Part shown: positions 44,708-53,289 of the stretch, piece after piece
Numbering within the stretch: the first letter of the stretch is position 1
How the letters are laid out: each line of letters opens with the position of its first letter
Source of the DNA: Flavisphingomonas formosensis
GTDB taxonomy: Bacteria > Pseudomonadota > Alphaproteobacteria > Sphingomonadales > Sphingomonadaceae
DNA length: 64,000 nucleotides
Assembly: GCF_009755815.1 (NCBI RefSeq)
Contig: NZ_WRPK01000007.1
Coordinates: forward strand, 62,001 to 126,000
Reading direction: 5' to 3'
Position numbers and translations under genes: made by a program
The notes under the pieces: generated by a model
Database searches by the model: none
Seen by the model: the letters and a program-made list of their open reading frames with translations, nothing else
Told to the model about the DNA's origin: nothing

Positions 44708-46456
44708 CTACTCGGCTGCGGCCTTGAGCGCGGGCGCCGACGGGCGAACATATTCGCCTGGCGTCGCGTCGGTCTGGGCTCCATTGTCGAAGGTCGGCAC
44801 GCCGTTGCAGAGGGTGAGCCGCATCGGCGCGGGTGCGCGTGTCCAGCGCCAGGTGAAGCGGCCCTCGCCATTGGGGACGTCATGCGCCTTCCGCAGCGGG
44901 CGTTTCTCGATTTCGTCGAGTCTGAACACTGCGATGTCGGCGCGTTTGCCGGGCGCGATCACGCCCCGATCCTGCAGGAAGAAATGATCGGCCAGCTTGC
45001 CGGTCATGACATGCACGGCTTCCTCGATGGTGATGAGCCCGCGATCGCGCGCGAGATGTGCGAGCAGATGCATATTCTCGCCTGCGCCGCAGAGCATCTG
45101 GCTGTGCGCGCCCGAGTCGGTGATGTTGCCGACGCTGCGGGGATCGCGGAACAGCGTGACCATCAGCGTCTCGTCCAGCGGCATCGGCGGAATTTCGATC
45201 AGTGAGTTGATGCCGTTGGCGAGGAACCATTCGGCAAGTGCATCGGAAATGTGCAGACCGCTCTCGTCGGCATAGCGCTGCAGCGAAATGCCGACCGGCC
45301 CGTGGTCATTGTCCGAATTGTTGAGGAACAGCGTATCGGGCTCCTTGAGTGGCGGATTGCCGTTCTCGAGATAGGCGCTCCACACATCGCGCGCCCGCGC
45401 CCTCCAGATTGGATCGGCGAGCAATGCCCGCTTTTCCTCTTCCGTCTCGAGATTGACGACCTCCTGCCACGGCATGATGTTCGATTGGCCGAAGACCAGG
45501 GTCTTCCACAGGCCGAGGGTGAAGGTGTGTGCGCTATGCTCGTAGCCCACCCAGAAATCCCGGCCCGCGGCCGAATGCGCGGCATGCTGCGCCACCATCC
45601 GGTCGCGGAAACCTTCCTGGAACTTCCTGAGCGGCACGCCGCCCGCCATCTGCACCCGGATCGGGCGCGATCGGACGAGGCGGGAGAAGCGATCGACCTG
45701 GTCAGGCGCGGTCTTGGTTATGAACACGTCGAGCGCGATCTGGACGGTGGCCTGAGGGTAGTGCGCGAGCACGTCGAACAGCGCGTCGAACTCGGCGTCG
45801 TCCGCTTTCAGGCTGGGCACCGGCCGATACTGGATGTCGTAATCGCCCAAATTGGTGGACAGGCCGAGCGCGCCGGCTGCCATGGCCTCGTCGAGCAGCC
45901 GCGCCATCGCGGCGATCTCTTCGGCGTTCGCCGCCCTTTCCCAGGCATCCATGCCCATCGTCGCGAGACGGAGGGGGATGTGACCGACATAGGCCGCCAC
46001 GTTGAGCGGATTGTGCACGGTTCGTGCAGTCGTCTCCCAATATTCCGGCCAGCTCCGCCAGCTCCAGGGCAGCTTTTCGAGGAAGGGGCGGAGCGGCATG
46101 TCCTCGAAGAAGGAGAATATCTTCGCCATCTCCTCCCGCACCGTCGCATCCTCGGCGACAGGGGCGGTGCCGAAGCCGCAATTGCCGATCACCACCGTCG
46201 TTGCGCCATAGCCGGGCAGAGGATCGAGATCGGGCTGCCACCACATCACCCCATCATAATGGGTGTGGCTTTCGATGAAGCCGGGCGTCACCAGGCATCC
46301 CGCCGCATCGAACTGCCGCTCGCCCGACCGCGGCGCGAGGCCGGGGCCGACTTCCACGATGTCGCCGCCTTCCACGCGAATGTCGGCCTGGAAACGAGGG
46401 GCGCCCGTGCCGTCGATAACGGTGCCGCCCTTGATCAGAATGCCGTTCATCTGCAT
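44708..46456 (-). CDS. D-aminoacylase-type amidohydrolase
   Basis: A 582-residue metal-dependent hydrolase of the N-acyl-D-amino-acid deacylase group. Metal ligands are in 'GFIESHTHYDG' near 60-70, the bridging Cys typical of D-aminoacylases is in 'GNCGFG' near 96, and the catalytic Asp is in 'ITDSGAHS'. The C-terminal strand 'GKRADIAVFRLDEI' is the usual amidohydrolase cap. Substrate is not certain: N-acyl-D-amino acids, hydantoin-like or lactone compounds are possible. It diverges from a TetR-family gene across 63 bp of AT-rich DNA, so that regulator probably controls it. Confidence 0.85.
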   Translation of the reverse strand: MQMNGILIKGGTVIDGTGAPRFQADIRVEGGDIVEVGPGLAPRSGERQFDAAGCLVTPGFIESHTHYDGVMWWQPDLDPLPGYGATTVVIGNCGFGTAPVAEDATVREEMAKIFSFFEDMPLRPFLEKLPWSWRSWPEYWETTARTVHNPLNVAAYVGHIPLRLATMGMDAWERAANAEEIAAMARLLDEAMAAGALGLSTNLGDYDIQYRPVPSLKADDAEFDALFDVLAHYPQATVQIALDVFITKTAPDQVDRFSRLVRSRPIRVQMAGGVPLRKFQEGFRDRMVAQHAAHSAAGRDFWVGYEHSAHTFTLGLWKTLVFGQSNIMPWQEVVNLETEEEKRALLADPIWRARARDVWSAYLENGNPPLKEPDTLFLNNSDNDHGPVGISLQRYADESGLHISDALAEWFLANGINSLIEIPPMPLDETLMVTLFRDPRSVGNITDSGAHSQMLCGAGENMHLLAHLARDRGLITIEEAVHVMTGKLADHFFLQDRGVIAPGKRADIAVFRLDEIEKRPLRKAHDVPNGEGRFTWRWTRAPAPMRLTLCNGVPTFDNGAQTDATPGEYVRPSAPALKAAAE

Positions 46457-46519
46457 CCTCCATTTATTTTATAAAGATATAATCATTCGAGGTCGTATGG
46501 TTGTCAATCGAGAGGATGG
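46457..46519. promoter_or_regulatory. Shared AT-rich promoter region
   Basis: The 63 bp between the divergent amidohydrolase and TetR genes is strikingly AT-rich for this genome, with several -10-like TATAAT or TATAAA sequences on both strands. A TetR operator would be expected here, but I could not define one clear palindrome. Confidence 0.5.
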
Positions 46520-47191
46520 ATGAGCGGAGTCGCGATGCGACGTGGCGGACGGCCGACACTCGACGATGCGCGGCGAAAGAGCGAGCAGCTGCTCGAGGCC
46601 GCTACCGCGCTGTTCGTTGAGCGCGGCTTCGACGGCGCGACGATGGAGGCGGTGGCGCTGGCGGCGGGCATCGGCAAGCAGGCTGTCTATCAGCGCTATG
46701 CCAACAAGGAGGCGATGTTCGCCGCGGTGATCGCCCGCCTTTCCGATGACGTCGATGCGGCGATGCCGCGGCATGACGATCGCGATCCGCTGGCGGAAGG
46801 GTTTACCCGGCGCGTTCGCGACTATCTGCGCTATGCGCTGAGCCCGCGGGCACAACTCGTCTGCCGGCTGGTAATGCGGGAAGGACACCGCTTCCCGCAG
46901 CTGGCGCTGCTGCTGCAGCAGATGACGCTGGAACGGATGATCCGGCCTCTGGCAAACTTCCTGGATGTGGTCGTGGCGCGCGGCGAGATGCGCGGCGCGG
47001 ATACGATGGCGATCGCATCGGCCAGCGTGGATCTCGTCTTCGCGGAGGCGATGCGGTCCGCCTTTCAGCAGCGTTGCTTTTCCACGGATCAGATCCGCTG
47101 CGCCGGCGGCGCGATCGCCGATCTGATCCTGCCCGGACTGGCACCCGGCACGGCGCCTCTCAACTACGCCTCAGAGCTTGGCCCCGCCTAG
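46520..47191 (+). CDS. TetR-family regulator
   Basis: A 223-residue TetR-type repressor. The N-terminal helix-turn-helix is 'LFVERGFDGATMEAVALAAG' followed by 'IGKQAVYQRYANKEAMFAAV' (about 32-71). The C-terminal domain (about 80-215) is helical and should bind a ligand; it resembles the TetR_C group of AcrR-like proteins. An internal ATG at residue 6 is another possible start. It diverges from the amidohydrolase, its probable target, and overlaps the end of the convergent TonB receptor gene by 21 bp. Confidence 0.88.
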   Translation: MSGVAMRRGGRPTLDDARRKSEQLLEAATALFVERGFDGATMEAVALAAGIGKQAVYQRYANKEAMFAAVIARLSDDVDAAMPRHDDRDPLAEGFTRRVRDYLRYALSPRAQLVCRLVMREGHRFPQLALLLQQMTLERMIRPLANFLDVVVARGEMRGADTMAIASASVDLVFAEAMRSAFQQRCFSTDQIRCAGGAIADLILPGLAPGTAPLNYASELGPA

Positions 47192-50005
47192 CTTGTAAGT
47201 GAGCTGCAGGTAAAAGCTGCGTCCGACCCCGTCGAACCAGGAAATGTCGTAATAAGGGTAGGAGGCATAGCTGCTATCCCGTTGCGGACCCTGATCGAAC
47301 AGATTGTCGACCGTGAACGAAATCCTGGCATGATCGGTCACGTCATATTGGGCGGAGAGGTTGAACAGATAGGTCGCCTTCAGGTGGCGATCCTCGTCAT
47401 AGTTGGGCAGGCGGCCCAGGCGCTGGCCCTGGATCGTCGCGCTCAGCTTGTCGAGGCTCCAGCTCAGGCTGGCCGTACCCTTGTCGCGCGGAATATCATA
47501 GTCGCTGTCATAGGCGAGCTTGCTGATCGTCGGATCGCCCGGATATTGGCGGGTCGTGTGGTTGAACACATAGGTGTAGCCGACCGAGAGGCTGAATTCG
47601 CCGATGCTGCGCGTCGGAAAGCGCATATGGGCGGCGATGTCGATGCCGTCGGTGGTCTCCTTCGCGACGTTGATCGGGTTTATATAGACGCCCTGGAGCC
47701 GCCCTTGCAGCGCGCCGGAGCCATAGCGCTGCACGCGCGCGATCGCATCGAGGCAGGTCGGCGAATTGGGATCGACCGGCGTTCCTGCCGCGGTCTGGCC
47801 GAGCAGGCAGTCCGCCTCGTCGCGCAGGACGCTGTCGACCTGCATGTCGAGCACTTCGTTGCGCAGCGCGACACGGAAATAGTCCACCGAGACGTCGAAG
47901 CGTCGCGTGGGCTGCCAGACCACCCCGGCATTGAGCGATTTGGAAGTTTCCGGCTTCAGCGCCCGATTGCCGGTACGGTGTGAGACGATGCCTTCGTCCG
48001 AATAGTCGCAATCGCCGATGGCGACGTCGGGCTGCAGCGTGCGGCAGAGATAATAATCCGTGCCGCTCGGATGCGTGTCGCCCGGTCCCGAAAAGACATA
48101 GTGAAGATCCGGAGCGCGGAAACCGGTGCCATAGGCGGCACGGAACAACAGGTTTCGCGTCGGCCGCAGTTCGGCGCCGGCATTATAGGTGAATTTGCCG
48201 AAGCCGTTGCCGGCGGCGCGATAATGATCGTAGCGGCCGGCCGTCTCGATCTGCAGGAAGCTGAACACCGGCACGCGGAATTCGTAGCCGAGGCCCCAGT
48301 GCCGCCGGCTGCCCTTGCCGGTCGAGTCGGTGAGACCGACATAATAATGGCCGAGAGCGAGCGGATCGGGCCGCAGATTATAGCCCTGGCTGCCGATCTC
48401 GCCGATCGCCGCGAAGCCGACCGGGCCGGCCGGCAGGTGGAACAGCTCGGTCGTGTTCAGCGTGGCCGAGAAATTGTCGGTGCGCGATTTGGGGCGATAG
48501 ATCGCGTCCTGGGTGATCGAACGATATTCCGCCGGGGTCAGAGGCGTATAGAGCCGCGCCGGATCCGCATCGAAGATCGGATAGCCGCTGTCCGGATCCA
48601 CGCCGAGCTGCGGGCCGAGGAAAAAGGCATTTGCCTTGTCGATCACCACTTCGGGGAAGGCCACGCGCGAGCGATATTCGGCGTGATTGTAGGAGACTTC
48701 GTAGCTCCATTTGTCATCGCGGCCGAACCGACCCTTGATCCCGGGCGTGATGTTGAAGGTGATCGATCGGTTGCGCGTCATTCCGGCGCCGAGGCCGCCC
48801 ATCTCCTCGGGTGTGAACTGGCGATACCAATTGTCGAGCAGCGAGCCGTCGTAGGTGTTTTCAGGAAGCTGGCGCTTATTGTAGAAAGTGCCTTCCTCGT
48901 TGCCGTCGGGGGTTTCGTAATACCAGTCGAGCACGTCGCGAAAGAGCTTGAGCTTGCTGTAGCTGAACTGGAGATCTGCGAAGAGCTCGGCATGGTCGCT
49001 CAGCGTATAGCCCAATGAGGCATAGCTGTTCAGCGACTTGCGGCTGGAGATCATCGTGCCGTAGCCTACGGATTCGTTGCTGCCGCAGAAATAGCCGTCA
49101 TTGCCATTCACGTCATAACCCGGCCGGCTCGCATAATAGGTCGTGCCGCCGTTGAGATTGGCGAGCTTGGCGCATGTTGCCGCGCCGGGGTCGATATAGT
49201 CGGTATATTGATCTGTGCGCAGGAAGGTGCGCCGCGCCAGCGGCTGCTCGGTGGTGGGATTGTCCGCGGTCGAATCCTGCCGCTTGCGCTGATATTCCCA
49301 CAGCGGCTTCTGGCGCAGCAGCTCGATGCCGACCACGCCATGGAAGGCGCCGGTATCCCAGCCGCTGGTCAGGCTGAGGCGTTGTGACGCGCCACCGCCA
49401 TGCTGGGTGTCGCCGAGGCGCAGGTCGATGCGCGTGCCATCGGCCTTCTGCTTGAGCTGGAAATTGACGACGCCCGAGATCGCGTCCGATCCGTAGATCG
49501 CCGATGCGCTGCCGCTCAGCACCTCGACCCGCTCGATCAGGCCGACCGGGATGTTGGAGATATCGGTGAAGTTGCTCTGGCCCTTGAAGGGCAGGGGGAA
49601 GTCCGCGATACGGCGCCCGTTCACCAGCACCAGCGTATGATTGGGGCCGAGACCGCGCAGATCCACCTGCTGCGCGCCGGGGGTGAAGGAGGCGCCGGAG
49701 GCGCTCTGCTGGCTCTGTGTCTCGCCGCCATTCTGGGTGATCGCACGCAGCAGATCCGGCACGCTCTGATAGCCGTTCTTCAGTATGTCGTCGGACGAGA
49801 TGACGGTGACCGGCGCCGGCCCTTCCACCGTCACGCGTGGAATGCGCGATCCGAGCACGACGATGTCGCCGCCGGCCGGCGCTTCGACATCGCCGGTGAT
49901 GACCGGCGCGACGGGTGTCGCGCTCTGGCCGGATGCGGCGGATGCGATGGCTGCAAGGCTGCTCGTAGCAGCCAGCAGCGTGGCCGCACGACGGATGTCG
50001 AGCAT
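47171..50005 (-). CDS. TonB-dependent outer-membrane receptor
   Basis: A 944-residue TonB-dependent receptor. It has a signal peptide ('MLDIRRAATLLAATSSLAAI', cleavage about 28), a plug domain ('VTVISSDDILKNGYQSVPDL', 'VDLRGLGPNHTLVLVNG' and 'IERVEVLSGSASAIYGSDAI') and a long beta-barrel ending in an aromatic 'SFYLQLTYKLGG'. Receptors with this plug are common in sphingomonads for peptides, sugars and plant compounds. The ATG at 50005 follows AGGGGA. It diverges from the cyanophycinase/isoaspartyl-peptidase fusion, so it may import the cognate peptide; that is inference. Confidence 0.92.
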   Translation of the reverse strand: MLDIRRAATLLAATSSLAAIASAASGQSATPVAPVITGDVEAPAGGDIVVLGSRIPRVTVEGPAPVTVISSDDILKNGYQSVPDLLRAITQNGGETQSQQSASGASFTPGAQQVDLRGLGPNHTLVLVNGRRIADFPLPFKGQSNFTDISNIPVGLIERVEVLSGSASAIYGSDAISGVVNFQLKQKADGTRIDLRLGDTQHGGGASQRLSLTSGWDTGAFHGVVGIELLRQKPLWEYQRKRQDSTADNPTTEQPLARRTFLRTDQYTDYIDPGAATCAKLANLNGGTTYYASRPGYDVNGNDGYFCGSNESVGYGTMISSRKSLNSYASLGYTLSDHAELFADLQFSYSKLKLFRDVLDWYYETPDGNEEGTFYNKRQLPENTYDGSLLDNWYRQFTPEEMGGLGAGMTRNRSITFNITPGIKGRFGRDDKWSYEVSYNHAEYRSRVAFPEVVIDKANAFFLGPQLGVDPDSGYPIFDADPARLYTPLTPAEYRSITQDAIYRPKSRTDNFSATLNTTELFHLPAGPVGFAAIGEIGSQGYNLRPDPLALGHYYVGLTDSTGKGSRRHWGLGYEFRVPVFSFLQIETAGRYDHYRAAGNGFGKFTYNAGAELRPTRNLLFRAAYGTGFRAPDLHYVFSGPGDTHPSGTDYYLCRTLQPDVAIGDCDYSDEGIVSHRTGNRALKPETSKSLNAGVVWQPTRRFDVSVDYFRVALRNEVLDMQVDSVLRDEADCLLGQTAAGTPVDPNSPTCLDAIARVQRYGSGALQGRLQGVYINPINVAKETTDGIDIAAHMRFPTRSIGEFSLSVGYTYVFNHTTRQYPGDPTISKLAYDSDYDIPRDKGTASLSWSLDKLSATIQGQRLGRLPNYDEDRHLKATYLFNLSAQYDVTDHARISFTVDNLFDQGPQRDSSYASYPYYDISWFDGVGRSFYLQLTYKLGGAKL

Positions 50006-50060
50006 GTTCAAATCCCCTGTGATGTCCCCGTTGACATATTGGCCAAGACTATCGACGATT

Positions 50061-50078
50061 TGAAAGAAGAAATTTTCA
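50061..50078. promoter_or_regulatory. Candidate AsnC/Lrp-type operator
   Basis: TGAAA-N8-TTTCA lies midway between the divergent TonB receptor and the fusion peptidase gene. AsnC/Lrp regulators bind AT-rich symmetric sites of about 15-18 bp, and such a regulator is encoded just downstream of the fusion. The match is by position and symmetry only. Confidence 0.35.
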
Positions 50079-50135
50079 TCCTGAACAGAAAAGGCCGCGG
50101 ATTGTGTCTTCCGTGGCACGGCAAAGGGGAATCGA

Positions 50136-52070
50136 ATGGTGAAGCCGTGGCGCGCTGCGTTCCTGGCTCTGGCTGCTCTATTGGCGCCCGCGGCCGCTCA
50201 TGCTGCCACGCCCGGCGGTTATGCTTATTACGAGGTCGGCGACGTCGCCGCGCATACGCCCGGCCGGACCGAAGCCGCGCTGCTGCTGATGGGCGGCGGC
50301 GACTGGGACAAGCGCGCGCTCGACTGGTTCGCCGCGAAGGCCGGCCATGGCCATGTCGTCGTGCTCAAGGCGTCCGGCATGGGCGAGGCGGGCAAGGAAT
50401 TTTTCGAGGATGCCGGCAGCCTGGCCTCGGTGCAGACGATCGTGTTCGACGATCGCAAGGCGGCCAGCGATCCGCGCGTGCTGGCGATTGTTGCCCATGC
50501 CGACGGCATCTTCCTGGGCGGCGGCGATCAATCCAAATATGTCCGTTTCTGGAAGGGCACGCCTCTCGCAAAGGCGCTCGACGCGCATGTCGCCCGTGGC
50601 AGGCCGATCGGTGGGACGAGCGCCGGCCTCGCCGTGCTCGGCGGCACGGCTTACGGCGCGATGGATGGCGGCAGCATCGATTCGATGGTGGCGCTGGCTG
50701 ATCCGATGGGGCCGGGCGTCACCCTGGTGCGCGATTTCCTGCACATGCCGCATCTCTCCCATGTGGTGACCGACACGCATTTCAACGCGCGGGATCGGCT
50801 TGGCCGGCTGATCGCCTTCGTCGCCCAGGCGCGTACGAACGGCGACGCGCGCGCCGTCGGGCTCGGCGTCGACGAAAAGGGCGCGCTCTGCGTCGATGCG
50901 CAGGGCAGGGGGCGCTTCTTCTCGCCCGACGACGGGCATGCCTGGCTCATCCAGCCGATCGGCTTGCCCGGCACGGCGCAGCTGGGCAAGCCGCTCGACT
51001 GGCAACAGGTGCGGATTACCGGTATCGGCGGCGCGAGCACGATCGATCTGCGGACGCTGGCCGTCACCGATCCTGCCTTCACCGGCACGGCTTCGGTCAA
51101 GGCCGGAAGGCTGACGGGTGCACCGCTCCTGCCGGGTTCAGGCTGGTCGCTCGCCATCCATGGCGGCGCCGGCGTGATTCCACGCGGCAGCCTGAAGCCC
51201 GAACAGGAGGCTGCCTATCGCAAAGGCCTTTCCGATGCTCTGGCGGCCGGATCGGCCGTGTTGCGGCAGGGGGGCAGCAGCCTTGATGCAGTGGAAGCCG
51301 CGGTGCGCGTGCTGGAGGATAATCCGCTGTTCAACGCCGGTAAGGGCGCCGTGTTCGATGCGACCGGCAAGAACCAGCTCGACGCCGCGATCATGGATGG
51401 GGCCACGACCAGAGCCGGCGCCGTCGCCGGTGCCACCCGCACCAAGAATCCGATCAGCCTCGCCCGCGCGGTGATGGAGCATAGCCGCCATGTGCTGCTA
51501 TCCGGACCCGGTGCGGATGAATTTTCCGCCGAGCAGGGGCTGGAGCAGGTCGATCCCTCCTATTTCCGTACCGACCAGCGCTGGCAGGATTATCTGGAGT
51601 GGAAGCGGGACAATCATGCCGCACTGAACCCTACTCATCGTTTCGGGACGGTCGGCGCCGTGGCGCGTGACGTGCGCGGCCATGTCGCGGCGGCGACCTC
51701 GACGGGTGGGCTCACCGGCAAGCGCTGGGGACGCATCGGCGATTCGCCGATCATCGGCGCGGGCACCTATGCAATCGACAACGATTGTGCAGTATCGGCC
51801 ACGGGAACCGGCGAATATTTTATCCGGCAGTCGGCAGGAAGACAGATTTGCGATCGCATTGCATTGAAACGGGAAAGCGTGCAGCAAGCTGCGAGCGACA
51901 CGATCGAAGCAATTGGTGACATTGGCGGCGATGGAGGATTGATCGCGATGGACGGCGATGGACATATCGCCTTCGCAATGAACAGCGAAGGCATGTATCG
52001 TGGCACCGCATCGTCGCACATGGAACCGCGCACGGCTATCTACGCCGACGAGCAGTGGACGTTGCCGTAG
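50136..52070 (+). CDS. Cyanophycinase / isoaspartyl peptidase fusion
   Basis: A 644-residue exported fusion protein. A signal peptide (about 1-23) is followed by a cyanophycinase-like serine peptidase of family S51 (about 40-320): nucleophile Ser162 in 'GGTSAGLAVLGG' and the family strand 'DTHFNARDRLGRL'. From residue 336 ('WSLAIHGGAG') an Ntn-type isoaspartyl peptidase/asparaginase begins, with the self-cleaving Thr505 in 'FGTVGAVARD' and 'STGGLTGKRWGRIGDSP'. Cyanophycinase releases beta-Asp-Arg dipeptides and isoaspartyl peptidase splits them, so one chain holds both steps. Thr505 cleavage would leave the S51 domain attached to the alpha chain. Confidence 0.88.
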   Translation: MVKPWRAAFLALAALLAPAAAHAATPGGYAYYEVGDVAAHTPGRTEAALLLMGGGDWDKRALDWFAAKAGHGHVVVLKASGMGEAGKEFFEDAGSLASVQTIVFDDRKAASDPRVLAIVAHADGIFLGGGDQSKYVRFWKGTPLAKALDAHVARGRPIGGTSAGLAVLGGTAYGAMDGGSIDSMVALADPMGPGVTLVRDFLHMPHLSHVVTDTHFNARDRLGRLIAFVAQARTNGDARAVGLGVDEKGALCVDAQGRGRFFSPDDGHAWLIQPIGLPGTAQLGKPLDWQQVRITGIGGASTIDLRTLAVTDPAFTGTASVKAGRLTGAPLLPGSGWSLAIHGGAGVIPRGSLKPEQEAAYRKGLSDALAAGSAVLRQGGSSLDAVEAAVRVLEDNPLFNAGKGAVFDATGKNQLDAAIMDGATTRAGAVAGATRTKNPISLARAVMEHSRHVLLSGPGADEFSAEQGLEQVDPSYFRTDQRWQDYLEWKRDNHAALNPTHRFGTVGAVARDVRGHVAAATSTGGLTGKRWGRIGDSPIIGAGTYAIDNDCAVSATGTGEYFIRQSAGRQICDRIALKRESVQQAASDTIEAIGDIGGDGGLIAMDGDGHIAFAMNSEGMYRGTASSHMEPRTAIYADEQWTLP

Positions 52071-52078
52071 GAGGCCAA

Positions 52079-52531
52079 GTGGGACGAAGCGCAGAGCGTA
52101 AACATCTCGACGATCTGGACGCCCAGCTGCTTGCGCTTCTCCGGCAGGATGCGCGCCGGCCGATTTCCGATCTCGCCAGCGCGCTCGGCGTCTCCCGCGC
52201 GACCGTTTATGCCCGCATCGGCCGGTTGGAACAGGAAGGCATCGTCGAGGGCTATACGGTGCGCGTCGGCGTCGAGCATGAGCGAAGGATGATCCGCGCT
52301 CATGTGATGATCAAGGCGCTCCCCAAGCTCAGCGAGGCGACCGGCGAGCAGCTTATGACCATGCCGCAGCTGACCGCCCTGCACGCCATCAGCGGCGAAT
52401 ATGACATGATAGCGATGATCGAGGCGGAGGACGTCGGCGGCCTCAATGCGCTGATAGATCGCATCGGCATGCTCGACGGGGTGGAGAAGACGACTTCCTC
52501 CATCATCCTCGCCACCAAGCTTCAGCGCTAA
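52079..52531 (+). CDS. AsnC/Lrp-family regulator
   Basis: A 150-residue Lrp-type regulator. The helix-turn-helix is 'RPISDLASALGVSRATVYAR' (about 29-48) and the C-terminal RAM ligand-binding domain has 'LHAISGEYDMIAMIEAED'. These proteins sense amino acids and often control their own neighbours. The GTG at 52079, after AGGAGG inside the end of the peptidase gene, is the likely start, placing it only 8 bp after the fusion stop. It probably responds to Asp, Arg or Asn released by that enzyme. Confidence 0.88.
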   Translation: MGRSAERKHLDDLDAQLLALLRQDARRPISDLASALGVSRATVYARIGRLEQEGIVEGYTVRVGVEHERRMIRAHVMIKALPKLSEATGEQLMTMPQLTALHAISGEYDMIAMIEAEDVGGLNALIDRIGMLDGVEKTTSSIILATKLQR

Positions 52532-52545
52532 ATCGAGACCTCAGC

Positions 52546-53289
52546 TCACCGTGTGGGCGGAGGTTCTGGCCCTGTCAGGGCATCCGAATTCAGCTTGACC
52601 CCCGTCAGCTCCAGCCGCTGCGCCTCGCGCATCAGCGCGACGATCCGGTCCGCGGCGGCGGCATAGCCGAGACCATGGGGCGGGCGAATGTTCGAGAGGC
52701 AGTTGCGCTCGCTGTCCAGCCGGCCGCGGCGGGGCGCCCAGGTGAGATAGGCGCCGAGAGAATCCGGCGCGCTGAGCCCCGGCCGCTCCCCGATCAGCAC
52801 CAGCGCCATCCGCGCGCCGAGCGCCGCGCCGATCTCATCGCCCAACGCGACGCGGGCGTGGCGGGCGAGCACTACCGGCGCGAGCGACCATCCCTCCAGC
52901 CGCTCGAACAGGGCGAGCAGCAGCGAGGCGGCATGATGATGCACGGCCGTAGCCGACAGGCCATCGCCGACGATCAGCGCAGCATCGGCGCCTGTGCGCG
53001 GCAACCGGCCAGCATCGGCGGGATCGAGCCGCCGGCCCAGGTCGGGACGCCGCAAATAGGTCACGGGATCGCCCGCCTGACTTGCCACCTGGATCACCTC
53101 TCGGCCGATCGCCTCGGCGAAGCCATCCGTGCGCAGCTCGGCGCTTACCGCATCGCGTGCGCGGGCATGGGCGAGCTGGAAATCGAGCATCGCCCCGGTG
53201 GGCAGCGCCTGTCCGACGCGGCCGAGCGCGATCCGCGCCTGGGTGAGGCCGCGCAGGCGATCGAGCGGGATGGGCGTCTCCTCAGCCAT
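52546..53289 (-). CDS. eutC: Ethanolamine ammonia-lyase small subunit
   Basis: A 247-residue light chain of adenosylcobalamin-dependent ethanolamine ammonia-lyase, which turns ethanolamine into acetaldehyde and ammonia. Family motifs include 'LRGLTQARIALGRVGQALPT', 'LDFQLAHARARDAV', 'VGDGLSATAVHHHA' and 'IGERPGLSAPDSLGAYLTW', 'ERNCLSNI'. It overlaps the end of eutB by 8 bp. No microcompartment, EutA reactivase or aldehyde dehydrogenase genes are near, so this is the minimal, BMC-free form. Confidence 0.95.
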   Translation of the reverse strand: MAEETPIPLDRLRGLTQARIALGRVGQALPTGAMLDFQLAHARARDAVSAELRTDGFAEAIGREVIQVASQAGDPVTYLRRPDLGRRLDPADAGRLPRTGADAALIVGDGLSATAVHHHAASLLLALFERLEGWSLAPVVLARHARVALGDEIGAALGARMALVLIGERPGLSAPDSLGAYLTWAPRRGRLDSERNCLSNIRPPHGLGYAAAADRIVALMREAQRLELTGVKLNSDALTGPEPPPTR

